NCBI GenBank assembly: GCA_016926985.1
Contig: JAFGNO010000070.1
Coordinates: 1 to 30,983 of the forward strand
Direction: 5' to 3'
Source: Anaerolineae bacterium
GTDB lineage: Bacteria; Chloroflexota; Anaerolineae; Aggregatilineales; UBA3940
Length of the DNA: 30,983 nucleotides
Positions 8,048 to 14,188 of this stretch are shown piece by piece. Within the stretch, counting starts at the first letter, position 1, and each line of letters opens with the position of its first letter. The position numbers and the translations under genes were made by a program. The notes under the pieces were generated by a model, which saw only the letters and a list, made by a program, of their open reading frames with translations, did no database searches and was not told the origin of the DNA.

Positions 8048-8248
8048 ATGGGTGATGTGATCGTGTATGACGTGGTTTGCGGCATGAAGACTGCCAAAGG
8101 TAACTGGACATCAAGCACAGAATATGGGGGAAAAACCTACTATTTCTGCTGTGATGGCTGCAAGGGTGCATTCGAGAAATCGCCTGAATACCACCTGAGC
8201 AACTTTGCCGAGGATTATCCTGGCGTGGACCCCACGCCAGAAGGGTAA
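8048..8248 (+). CDS. Small YHS-domain metal-binding protein
   Basis: The ATG at 8048 follows AAAGGAGG by six bases and yields 66 residues; in-frame upstream codons overlap the end of copA and are rejected. The protein is almost entirely one YHS domain (DVVCGMKT..; YYFCCDGCKGAFEKSPEYHL), with Cys residues at the positions used for metal binding in this family. YHS domains occur alone or fused to copper ATPases, so a copper chaperone or buffer role for the CopA next door is likely but inferred. It starts 50 bases after copA and closes the operon before a strong terminator. Confidence 0.88.
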   Translation: MGDVIVYDVVCGMKTAKGNWTSSTEYGGKTYYFCCDGCKGAFEKSPEYHLSNFAEDYPGVDPTPEG

Positions 8249-8255
8249 GCAAATA

Positions 8256-8287
8256 CCAAAAGGGCGCAAGCTGCGCCCTTTTGGTTT
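8256..8287 (+). terminator. Strong terminator of the copper operon
   Basis: A perfect 13-base stem (CCAAAAGGGCGCA / TGCGCCCTTTTGG) with a 3-base AGC loop, followed by TTT, eight bases after the YHS stop codon. The A/T ends of the stem make it nearly symmetric, so it may act on both strands. Confidence 0.85.
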
Positions 8288-8309
8288 CCCCCGGCTGTTG
8301 TCACCCATC

Positions 8310-8338
8310 TTGACTGATCCAGGATGGTGTGTTAGGCT
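8310..8338 (+). promoter_or_regulatory. Promoter of the small membrane-protein gene
   Basis: TTGACT (8310-8315), a 17-base spacer and TAGGCT (8333-8338) lie 42 bases before the start codon at 8381. Confidence 0.5.
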
Positions 8339-8380
8339 GTCCAGCATAAACCCCCACTGGGGGCTGGAGGTATATCAACG

Positions 8381-8767
8381 ATGTCAAACCTGGGCCTGCT
8401 GATTGCGCTTGTGATTATCGTCCCCGTTGTTATAGTGGTGATTTTCCTGGTTATCTACTTTGTCTATCTGAAAACACGCCGCCAGCCAGAGCAGACGCTG
8501 ACACGGTCGATGGCACTGGTTCAGGATGCTATGATTGAAGAACGGGAGCGCTCCGCCAGCCTCGCCGCCGAGCAGATCGAGGAAATGGTCAAAAAGGAAC
8601 TGGACCAGCATCCCGACCTGGCGGATGTAAAGCTTGACTTCGGCAGCGTCCCCGATGGTACCATCGACATCTGGGTGGACGGCGAGCAGTATGATAACCC
8701 GGAGGATATCCCAGACGAGCGCATCCGCGATGCCATCAAAAAGGCCGTGGATACGTTCAACGCCTGA
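8381..8767 (+). CDS. Single-pass membrane-anchored small protein
   Basis: This 128-residue protein starts at ATG 8381 after a GGAGG ribosome site. Residues about 5-30 are a continuous hydrophobic helix (LLIALVIIVPVVIVVIFLVIYFVYL) followed by KTRR, which predicts an N-out, cytoplasmic C-terminal tail by the positive-inside rule. The tail has a charged helix (about 45-80, EERERSASLAAEQIEEMVKKEL) and a short beta segment (VKLDFGSVPDGTIDIWVDGEQYDNPEDI). No family is recognised. It has its own promoter between the copper operon and the Rrf2 gene. Confidence 0.82.
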   Translation: MSNLGLLIALVIIVPVVIVVIFLVIYFVYLKTRRQPEQTLTRSMALVQDAMIEERERSASLAAEQIEEMVKKELDQHPDLADVKLDFGSVPDGTIDIWVDGEQYDNPEDIPDERIRDAIKKAVDTFNA

Positions 8768-8787
8768 CATCCTATCTGACAAGTGCC

Positions 8788-8816
8788 TTGACAGGACGCC
8801 AGCACAGGGCTATAAT
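8788..8816 (+). promoter_or_regulatory. Consensus sigma-70 promoter of the Rrf2 gene
   Basis: TTGACA (8788-8793), a 17-base spacer and TATAAT (8811-8816): both boxes are perfect consensus. Such a strong promoter ahead of a repressor gene suggests autorepression, and an inverted repeat lies just downstream. Confidence 0.85.
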
Positions 8817-8826
8817 GTTCCTGAAC

Positions 8827-8845
8827 TCCTACAGGATTGGTAGGA
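8827..8845 (+). promoter_or_regulatory. Candidate Rrf2 operator at its own promoter
   Basis: TCCTACA, five bases, GGTAGGA: six of seven arm positions pair. It starts about ten bases after the -10 box, at or just after the expected transcription start, and lies before the Rrf2 start codon at 8854. Its arms and spacing match the repeat at 9322-9340. Confidence 0.6.
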
Positions 8846-8853
8846 CTTAGGAC

Positions 8854-9306
8854 ATGAAGCTGTCGCGGCGGGGCGAATACGGGTTGAGAGCGATGATCCA
8901 TCTGGCATCTGCAGATGGTGATGGTGCGATCCCTATTAAGACAATCTCAGAGACCGAACTCATTCCCTATAAGTTTCTTGAACAGATCATGCTTACGCTG
9001 AAAAACGCCGGGCTGCTGACCAGCAAGATGGGCGCTGGCGGCGGCTATATGCTCAACAAGCCCCCGGATGAAATCACCCTCGGACAGATTATTCGCATAC
9101 TGGATGGTCCCCTCGCCCCAATAAGCTGTGTCAGCCAGATGGCCTATGAGCCATGCGGCTGCCCTGATGAGGCGACCTGCGGCCTCAGGCTGGTGATGCT
9201 GGATGTGCGCAATATGCTTGCAAACATCCTGGATAACACGACCCTCTCCGATGTGCTGGCCCGTGAAAAGGCAGCACATGGCGGACGCACCGGGGGAGCG
9301 GGATAA
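8854..9306 (+). CDS. Rrf2-family transcriptional regulator, probable Fe-S sensor
   Basis: The 150-residue protein starts MKLSRRGEYGLRAMIHLA, the standard Rrf2 winged-helix N-terminus, and continues with the recognition region and GAGGGYMLNKPPDEITLGQII. Family members repress genes for Fe-S assembly, cysteine or sulfur metabolism or nitric-oxide stress. Four cysteines (Cys92, Cys101, Cys103, Cys109; C-x8-C-x-C-x5-C) occupy the segment where IscR and NsrR hold an iron-sulfur cluster, so cluster binding is likely, though the spacing differs from IscR. It is encoded 72 bases before a TauE/SafE exporter, and both genes carry the same inverted repeat. A CymR- or IscR-like role in sulfur control is inferred, not proven. 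Confidence 0.9.
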   Translation: MKLSRRGEYGLRAMIHLASADGDGAIPIKTISETELIPYKFLEQIMLTLKNAGLLTSKMGAGGGYMLNKPPDEITLGQIIRILDGPLAPISCVSQMAYEPCGCPDEATCGLRLVMLDVRNMLANILDNTTLSDVLAREKAAHGGRTGGAG

Positions 9307-9321
9307 TTTTTTTGCCCATTA

Positions 9322-9340
9322 TCCTATAACTTCTATAGGA
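9322..9340 (+). promoter_or_regulatory. Candidate Rrf2 operator upstream of the exporter gene
   Basis: A perfect inverted repeat TCCTATA, ACTTC, TATAGGA with 7-base arms, 38 bases before the ATG at 9379. A second half-like TATAGGAG lies at 9365-9372, overlapping the ribosome site. The repeat shares sequence and spacing with the site at 8827-8845. Confidence 0.65.
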
Positions 9341-9378
9341 GTTATGTAATTTAAACCAGGTGATTATAGGAGAGCTGG

Positions 9379-10131
9379 ATGATTTTAACACTGCTCATGT
9401 ACACGCTGATCGGGTTTGGCGCTCAGATTATCGACGGTTCACTGGGCATGGCCTACGGTGTCAGTTCCAATACATTTCTGCTCAGCTTTGGGGTCCTCCC
9501 GGCGATTGCCAGCGCGTGCGTGCACACGGCAGAGGTGTTTACCACCGGGGTCTCTGGATTTTCACACTTCAAGATGGGTAATATCAACAAAACCCTGTTT
9601 CTGAGGTTGATCCTGCCCGGTATCATCGGCGGTGTGGTTGGCGCCTATATCCTGACAACAATACCGGTGAATATCATCAAACCCCTGATCAGCCTTTACC
9701 TGCTGATAATGGGGATGCTGATTATTGTCAAAGCCCTTAGAAAGATGCCCCATACTGACCGGGAACCCAGACCAATTCTCCTGGCCCTGATCGGCGGATT
9801 CTTTGACGCCATCGGCGGAGGCGGCTGGGGGCCAATTGTCACCACCACCCTGATTGCCCGGGGACACAACCCTCGCTTAACCATCGGGTCGGTGAATGCC
9901 TCCGAGTTTTTTGTCACGCTGGCCGAATCCATCGCCTTTTTTGCCATCCTGGGCAGCACCATCCTGGAAAACTGGCTTATCATCGTCGGGCTGCTGCTTG
10001 GTGGAGTAATAGCCGCCCCGCTTGCCGCCTGGATGGTCAAACGCATTCCCTCCCGAGCGTTGATGTTCATCGTGGGAGGGCTCATCTCTGCGCTGAGCCT
10101 CCGCACCATCATTCTGGTGTTCATAGGATAA
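9379..10131 (+). CDS. TauE/SafE-type (TSUP) membrane exporter
   Basis: The 250-residue protein is a multi-pass membrane protein of the TSUP family, which exports sulfite, sulfonates or related anions. Eight or so hydrophobic helices are visible. The duplicated family motifs are present: IGFGAQIIDGSLGMAYGVSSN near the N-terminus and IGGFFDAIGGGGWGPIV in the middle, with NASEFFVTLAES following. The ATG at 9379 follows TAGGAGAG. The gene is directly downstream of an Rrf2 regulator that has a matching operator here, which supports a sulfur- or sulfite-linked role. The exact anion is not readable from sequence. The family is also known for other substrates. Confidence 0.9.
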   Translation: MILTLLMYTLIGFGAQIIDGSLGMAYGVSSNTFLLSFGVLPAIASACVHTAEVFTTGVSGFSHFKMGNINKTLFLRLILPGIIGGVVGAYILTTIPVNIIKPLISLYLLIMGMLIIVKALRKMPHTDREPRPILLALIGGFFDAIGGGGWGPIVTTTLIARGHNPRLTIGSVNASEFFVTLAESIAFFAILGSTILENWLIIVGLLLGGVIAAPLAAWMVKRIPSRALMFIVGGLISALSLRTIILVFIG

Positions 10132-10140
10132 AACTGGGTA

Positions 10141-10170
10141 TTGACAGTCACCACCATTCTACGTTAGACT
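10141..10170 (+). promoter_or_regulatory. Promoter of the ABC-exporter leader
   Basis: TTGACA (10141-10146), an 18-base spacer and TAGACT (10165-10170). It begins ten bases after the exporter stop codon at 10131 and would start a leader RNA of roughly 250 bases before the ABC ATPase gene. Confidence 0.6.
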
Positions 10171-10199
10171 GGGCATACGTTTTCGCTAAGGAGATGTTG

Positions 10200-10286
10200 A
10201 TGCACACAGAAGTCCGAATCTGGATTAATCGGCGCGTATCGCTCTGCGGTATGTTTGCTGATTCCGGGGTGGAGTCTGCCTGTTGA
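10200..10286 (+). CDS. 28-codon leader peptide ORF
   Basis: ATG 10200 is preceded by AAGGAG (10188-10193) with six bases of spacing, a strong ribosome site, and the frame runs 28 codons to TGA at 10284-10286. The peptide is MHTEVRIWINRRVSLC, then GMFADSGVESAC, with Cys as its last residue. It begins about 30 bases after the likely transcription start and ends 26 bases before the first hairpin, the geometry of a leader peptide whose translation controls readthrough. It resembles no known protein that I recognise. It may instead be a small stand-alone protein or a chance ORF. Confidence 0.5.
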   Translation: MHTEVRIWINRRVSLCGMFADSGVESAC

Positions 10287-10312
10287 CCGTCTCTGATTGA
10301 GGAAGGCCAGCG

Positions 10313-10352
10313 CGGTCACGGGCAGAAAAACGCTCGTGGCCGTTTTTATTTT
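10313..10352 (+). terminator. First leader hairpin with T-tract
   Basis: CGGTCACG (10313-10320) pairs with CGTGGCCG (10335-10342), seven Watson-Crick pairs and one G-U, followed by TTTTTATTTT. This is an intrinsic-terminator form 26 bases after the leader ORF stop codon. Confidence 0.7.
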
Positions 10353-10356
10353 CAAG

Positions 10357-10373
10357 GACCGGACCGGTCTTTT
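10357..10373 (+). terminator. Second, small hairpin in the leader
   Basis: GACCG (10357-10361), GAC loop, CGGTC (10365-10369), then TTTT. The stem is only five bases and would be weak on its own. Confidence 0.35.
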
Positions 10374-10374
10374 C

Positions 10375-10402
10375 ACGGCTGCGAGCATGCAGCCGTTTTT
10401 TG
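10375..10402 (+). terminator. Third leader hairpin, strong terminator form
   Basis: ACGGCTGC (10375-10382) and GCAGCCGT (10389-10396) form a perfect 8-base stem with a 6-base loop, followed by TTTTTT and the T-rich run to 10415. It lies 14 bases before the AGGAG ribosome site of the ABC ATPase gene. Confidence 0.8.
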
Positions 10403-10427
10403 TTTTGTTTGTTTTGAGGAGTAAAAG

Positions 10428-11432
10428 ATGTCCGAGATTGTTATACAGGTAGATGGTGTGGTGAAGTCATTTGGTAAGCAGGGCGAACCCATCTGGAAGC
10501 AGATCGCCCGGAAGCTGCGAAAACCCGCAGTGAACGGGTGCCAACCTGATCCTGCGGAAACAAGCCTGACGCCGAACGGCAGAAAGCCTGCTGTGCAAGA
10601 GGACAGCAATGGAAACGGGGACCAAAAGCAGATCGTGGCCGTGAACCGGCTCTCGTTTGCCGTGCATAAAGGCGAGATCTTCGGTGTGCTGGGGCCGAAC
10701 GGCTCCGGCAAATCAACGTTGATCCGCTTGATGTCGACGCTGCTGCTGCCCGATAAAGGCCAGATTACGATCCTGGGTTATGACATTGTGAAAGACTCGT
10801 TCACGGTGCAGAAGCTCATCAACCGGGTCTCGGTTGAGGCCAGCTTCTTCAAGAAGCTGTCGCCAATGGAAAACCTGATCTACGGGGCGCGGCTCTACGG
10901 AATGGAAGGTCGCGAGACGCGCAAGCAGATTGTAACGATCCTCACCCGGCTTGGCCTGGAGAAGCGGGCGATCTACGGGCCGATGGAGGAGATGTCCCGG
11001 GGGATGCAGCAGAAGGTGGCGATTGCCCGTGCGCTGCTCACCAGGCCGCGCATCCTGCTGCTGGACGAGCCGACCACCGGGCTGGACCCGCGCTCCAAGC
11101 TGGAGGTGCAGGCCGTTGTCCGCGAGATGAGGGATAACTTTGGCGTGACGATCATCCTGACGACGCATGATATGGTCGAGGCGGATAAGCTTTGCAGCCG
11201 GATTGCCATCCTGGATCACGGGGACATTGTGGCGCTGGACACACCGGAAAAGCTCCGGGAGATGGTGCCATCGGAAAATGGCAGGGAAACCACGCTTGAG
11301 GATGTGTTCCTGGCGCTGACGGGACGCGAGTTTGACCCGGAAGCCGAAGTCAGCGAGACGCTCGACGATATCGGTGCGGTACTGTCAGAGGTAACAGAGG
11401 AAAGCGAAGAGACGGCAATACTGGCGGCATAA
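10428..11432 (+). CDS. ABC exporter ATP-binding subunit
   Basis: A 334-residue ATPase that powers the permease encoded 69 bases downstream. Walker A is GPNGSGKST (89-97), the signature is degenerate (SRGMQ, 190-194, for LSGGQ), Walker B is ILLLDE with Glu214, and the switch His is His247. DEPTTGLDP is intact. It resembles the type that drives drug, antibiotic or polysaccharide exporters (ABC-2 systems). An unusual insert of about 50 polar residues (about 17-68, PAVNGCQPDPAETS..EDSNGNGD) lies between the first strand and Walker A. A C-terminal acidic tail (about 290-334) also goes beyond the usual core. ATG 10428 follows AGGAG. The leader upstream suggests control by transcription attenuation. 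Confidence 0.93.
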   Translation: MSEIVIQVDGVVKSFGKQGEPIWKQIARKLRKPAVNGCQPDPAETSLTPNGRKPAVQEDSNGNGDQKQIVAVNRLSFAVHKGEIFGVLGPNGSGKSTLIRLMSTLLLPDKGQITILGYDIVKDSFTVQKLINRVSVEASFFKKLSPMENLIYGARLYGMEGRETRKQIVTILTRLGLEKRAIYGPMEEMSRGMQQKVAIARALLTRPRILLLDEPTTGLDPRSKLEVQAVVREMRDNFGVTIILTTHDMVEADKLCSRIAILDHGDIVALDTPEKLREMVPSENGRETTLEDVFLALTGREFDPEAEVSETLDDIGAVLSEVTEESEETAILAA

Positions 11433-11437
11433 GGATT

Positions 11438-11457
11438 GGGGCAGGTCTCCCTGCCCC
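11438..11457 (+). other. Intercistronic hairpin without T-tract
   Basis: GGGGCAGG, loop TCTC, CCTGCCCC: a perfect 8-base stem six bases after the ATPase stop. No T-run follows, so a role in mRNA stability or in setting the ratio of the two subunits is more likely than termination. Confidence 0.5.
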
Positions 11458-11501
11458 ACCTGTGCCCAACAGTGGGAATGTGAATGTAAAAAGGGTGAAT
11501 C

Positions 11502-12329
11502 ATGTCTGTAGTCGTACATCAACTTCGTGCAACATACGCGTTCGTGGAACGCAACGCCAACCTGGTCAAGCGCTACTGGGGCTGGGAGCTGGTCTGGATG
11601 GTCTACTCAATTGCCAACAGCCTCTCGGTGAGCTACATCGGGCTGGGCATGGAACAGATCGGGGGTTCGGAGAACGTCGACTCCAAGTATCTGGTGCTCT
11701 ATCTGGTAATCGGAACGCTGGTCTGGCGCTATCTGACCATCATCTTCTACTGGATCACCGAGATCATCTCGATTGAGCGCTGGGAAGGCACCATCGAGTA
11801 TACGCTGATGGCGCCCGTCCGGCGGCTGGTTCACATGGCCGGGCAAACGACATTTGCCGTGGTCTACAGCTTCCTGTTCACCGGGGTGATCCTGGTGGTC
11901 AATGCGCTGATCTTCGATATCAGCCTGCGGGACGCGAACCTGTTTGGCGCAACGATCATGCTGCTGGCGGGCAGCTTCTCATTCATCGGGGTGGGGATCA
12001 TGTCATCGATCATGCCGCTGCTCTTCCCGGAGCGCGGGCAGCAGATGACCCATGTGGTGATCGCGCTCCTGCTGCTGGTGTCCGGGGTCTACTATCCGAT
12101 CAGTGTGCTTCCCGGTTTCCTGCAGGTGCTGGGACGACTCAGCCCGGCCATGTACGTGCTGGACGGTGTCCGAATGACCGTGCTGGAAGGGCAGCCTACA
12201 AACATGCTGTGGCCCTATATCTGGCCCGTGCTGATCATGGGCGCAATGCTGATCCCGCTGGGGCTGTGGATCTTCAAACGCGCCGAGGTATATGCCAAGC
12301 GTAAGGGCAGACTGCACCGCAACGGGTGA
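11502..12329 (+). CDS. ABC-2 family permease subunit
   Basis: The 275-residue membrane protein is the transmembrane partner of the ATPase before it. Six hydrophobic helices are visible (for example YLVLYLVIGTLVWRYLTIIFYW; TTFAVVYSFLFTGVILVVNALIF; TIMLLAGSFSFIGVGIMSSIM; VIALLLLVSGVYYPISVLP). The segment RWEGTIEYTLMAPV matches the cytoplasmic coupling region of ABC-2 permeases, and SGVYYPISVLPGFLQ..LSPAMYVLDGVR is the family's C-terminal signature. ATG 11502 follows AAGGGTG. The substrate cannot be told from sequence; drug, lipid and polysaccharide exporters share this architecture. The C-terminus is basic (KRAEVYAKRKGR), consistent with a cytoplasmic end. Confidence 0.92.
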   Translation: MSVVVHQLRATYAFVERNANLVKRYWGWELVWMVYSIANSLSVSYIGLGMEQIGGSENVDSKYLVLYLVIGTLVWRYLTIIFYWITEIISIERWEGTIEYTLMAPVRRLVHMAGQTTFAVVYSFLFTGVILVVNALIFDISLRDANLFGATIMLLAGSFSFIGVGIMSSIMPLLFPERGQQMTHVVIALLLLVSGVYYPISVLPGFLQVLGRLSPAMYVLDGVRMTVLEGQPTNMLWPYIWPVLIMGAMLIPLGLWIFKRAEVYAKRKGRLHRNG

Positions 12330-12348
12330 CATTTATCAGACGGCAGTT

Positions 12349-12379
12349 GAATGGGGCGCAGCAGCGCGCCCCATTCGTT
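12349..12379 (+). terminator. Terminator of the ABC operon
   Basis: GAATGGGGCGC (12349-12359) and GCGCCCCATTC (12366-12376) form a perfect 11-base stem with loop AGCAGC, followed by GTTTG. It starts 19 bases after the permease stop codon. Confidence 0.75.
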
Positions 12380-12474
12380 TGTCAGGATTGCTGCTCACAT
12401 CGAGACAGAATCGCTTATACTATAGTTGGCCCGGGAGACTGCACCCGGTAAGCGGTATAGAGCAGAGGGAGACC

Positions 12475-13632
12475 ATGAAAAAACGACGAATTCTTATCAT
12501 TGCCATGGTACTGCTGGCGATGGTCGTGGTGCTCCTCGCAGCAGGGCCAATACTGGCCACGTTAGGGGTGCCGCCACTTTTTTGTGTTGAGGGCGGCAAT
12601 GGGCACATACGCTTTGTCAGCTGTGAAAGTGAACCGGTCGACACCTTCGAGCAGCACACCACCCCTGTGCCTGTGTCAGCAGATGCGCAACCCACGCTCA
12701 TTGATACCGATATGGCTGCCGATGACTGGATGGCCATCCTCTATCTGCTTCAGCGGCCTGATGTAGAAGTGCTGGCGATCACCGTCACGGGCACAGGTGA
12801 AGCACACTGTGAGCCGGGTGTTCAGAATGCGCTCGACCTTGCAGCTCTGGCTGGACGTCCTGATATCCCAGTGGCATGCGGGCGCGAGACGCCGCTGGCA
12901 GGTGACCATGTTTTCCCAACAAGCTGGCGAAGCTGGGTGGATTCACTGGCGGGAGTGGATATCCCATCCAATCCAAACTCGCCAGCGAGTCAAACCGCGA
13001 TGGAGTTGATAGCGGATGCTGTACAAGAGGCAGACGGCAACCTGGAGATCATTACCCTGGGACCGCTAACCAATCTGGCGGAAGCTTTCCAGTCCGATCC
13101 CTTGCTGGCGGACAATCTCAGCCGCGTATTCATCATGGGCGGCGCCTTTTATGTGCCAGGTAATGTGGCAGATGTCCCGGAAATGCGAATAGATAACAGC
13201 GCTGCCGAATGGAATATCTATATCGATCCGGTTGCTGCTCAGATGGTTGTGGAATCGGGAGCGCCGATCACCTTTGTGCCGCTCGATGCCTGCAATCATG
13301 TCCTGCTGGACGAAGCATTTTATCGTAGGTTGGGTAATGACCGAACCACGCCAGCAGCCAGGTTTGTGTACCAGGTGCTAACCGAGAATATTGGCTTTGT
13401 ACAATCCGGCAGTTATTACTTCTGGGATCCACTGACCGCAGCCGTGGCAGTAGACAGCAGCCTGGCGTCGTTTGAGATCCAATCAGTAATAGTGGTTGAT
13501 GAAGAGGGCGCAAATATCGGAGTAACGCGAGTCAATCCGACAGGCAGCCAGGTGCAGATTGCTGTGTCTGCAGATGGGGATGCATTCAAGCAGCAGTTCC
13601 TTGATGTTTTGAATAGCCGGACGGGAGATTGA
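12475..13632 (+). CDS. Membrane-anchored or exported nucleoside hydrolase
   Basis: ATG 12475 follows GAGGGAG and gives 385 residues; the longer in-frame ORF start at 12292 overlaps the permease gene and lacks support. Residues 1-30 are a lysine/arginine start plus a long hydrophobic helix (MKKRRILIIAMVLLAMVVVLLAAGPILA), an uncleaved signal-anchor or signal peptide. The domain from about residue 74 is an inosine-uridine-type nucleoside hydrolase: the calcium-binding DxDxxxDD motif is Asp77-Thr-Asp79-Met-Ala-Ala-Asp83-Asp84, followed by the ITVTGTGEAHCEPG, ITLGPLTNLA and MGGAFYVPGN segments and AAEWNIYIDP. The enzyme splits nucleosides into base and ribose. An extracytoplasmic site implies salvage or degradation of external nucleosides. 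It has no same-strand partner adjacent. Confidence 0.9.
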   Translation: MKKRRILIIAMVLLAMVVVLLAAGPILATLGVPPLFCVEGGNGHIRFVSCESEPVDTFEQHTTPVPVSADAQPTLIDTDMAADDWMAILYLLQRPDVEVLAITVTGTGEAHCEPGVQNALDLAALAGRPDIPVACGRETPLAGDHVFPTSWRSWVDSLAGVDIPSNPNSPASQTAMELIADAVQEADGNLEIITLGPLTNLAEAFQSDPLLADNLSRVFIMGGAFYVPGNVADVPEMRIDNSAAEWNIYIDPVAAQMVVESGAPITFVPLDACNHVLLDEAFYRRLGNDRTTPAARFVYQVLTENIGFVQSGSYYFWDPLTAAVAVDSSLASFEIQSVIVVDEEGANIGVTRVNPTGSQVQIAVSADGDAFKQQFLDVLNSRTGD

Positions 13633-13716
13633 ATCCCTGATCGGTCACGGTTAATTGTTTTCTTTTGGGGGGTGCCTGGCAGAACATAAAAACCCCATAG
13701 CAAGATTGCTCAGCAC

Positions 13717-13747
13717 ACTTGACAGTCCCACAACAGTCAAGTTTAAT
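13717..13747 (+). promoter_or_regulatory. Promoter overlapped by an inverted repeat, ahead of the roadblock gene
   Basis: TTGACA (13719-13724), a 17-base spacer and TTTAAT (13742-13747). The two boxes overlap the arms of a perfect inverted repeat ACTTGAC (13717-13723) / GTCAAGT (13736-13742) with a 12-base spacer. Such a symmetric element straddling the -35 and -10 boxes is a plausible operator. Confidence 0.6.
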
Positions 13748-13785
13748 AACAGCAAAGTATCTGAACCGCTGTTGAGGAGCTAACC

Positions 13786-14157
13786 TTGACCAAATCCCGA
13801 ACCGAGCAAATGATCGACCGGCTGCGCGATCTGCAGGTCAACTCACCCTCTGTTGAAGCCGCTGCCGTGGTCAGCGTGGACGGCCTGAGCATGGCATCCT
13901 CAATGCCTGCTGATGTCTCAGAAGACCGGGTGGCAGCGATGTCCGCCGCCATGCTGTCCCTGGGCGAACGAATCGCGAACGAACTGGGCAGGGGGACGCT
14001 CAACCAGGTCTATATCAAGGGTGAGCACGGCTATGTCATCCTGATGGCGGTCGGCGAGGAAGCCGTGCTAACTGTTCTCGCCCGCGAGGATGCCAGACTG
14101 GGACTGGTTTTCCTGGATATGGGACGCGCTGTCGAAGACCTGGCTAAACTGGTTTGA
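13786..14157 (+). CDS. Roadblock/LC7 domain protein
   Basis: The 123-residue protein appears to start with TTG at 13786, which has GAGGAG six bases upstream; the first internal ATG is at 13810. The fold is the roadblock/LC7 domain: helix, VEAAAVVSVDGLSMASSMP strand pair, long helix DRVAAMSAAMLSLGERIANEL, then QVYIKGEHGYVILMAVGEEAVLTVLA. Relatives such as MglB act on small Ras-like GTPases as activators or scaffolds. No Ras-like GTPase gene is adjacent; the nearest GTPase is over 9 kb away on the other strand. The TPR lipoprotein gene follows at 14189, 31 bases on, and is likely co-transcribed. A plausible role is a signalling or polarity scaffold, inferred from the family. Confidence 0.85.
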   Translation: MTKSRTEQMIDRLRDLQVNSPSVEAAAVVSVDGLSMASSMPADVSEDRVAAMSAAMLSLGERIANELGRGTLNQVYIKGEHGYVILMAVGEEAVLTVLAREDARLGLVFLDMGRAVEDLAKLV

Positions 14158-14188
14158 TCCCAGCACCGGAGCAGCACGGGAGAGACGA

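Noticed and set aside
10313..10402. Three hairpins as a CRISPR array or riboswitch aptamer
   Set aside because: Stems differ in sequence and have no repeat/spacer pattern; no known aptamer core was recognised, and the T-tracts fit terminators.
12292..12474. N-terminal extension of the nucleoside hydrolase
   Set aside because: The added frame overlaps the permease gene end and a terminator hairpin; the signal anchor begins at the ATG at 12475, which has its own ribosome site.
14090..14188. N-terminal extension of the TPR lipoprotein
   Set aside because: It overlaps the roadblock gene out of frame and would bury the lipoprotein signal; the ATG at 14189 has a ribosome site.
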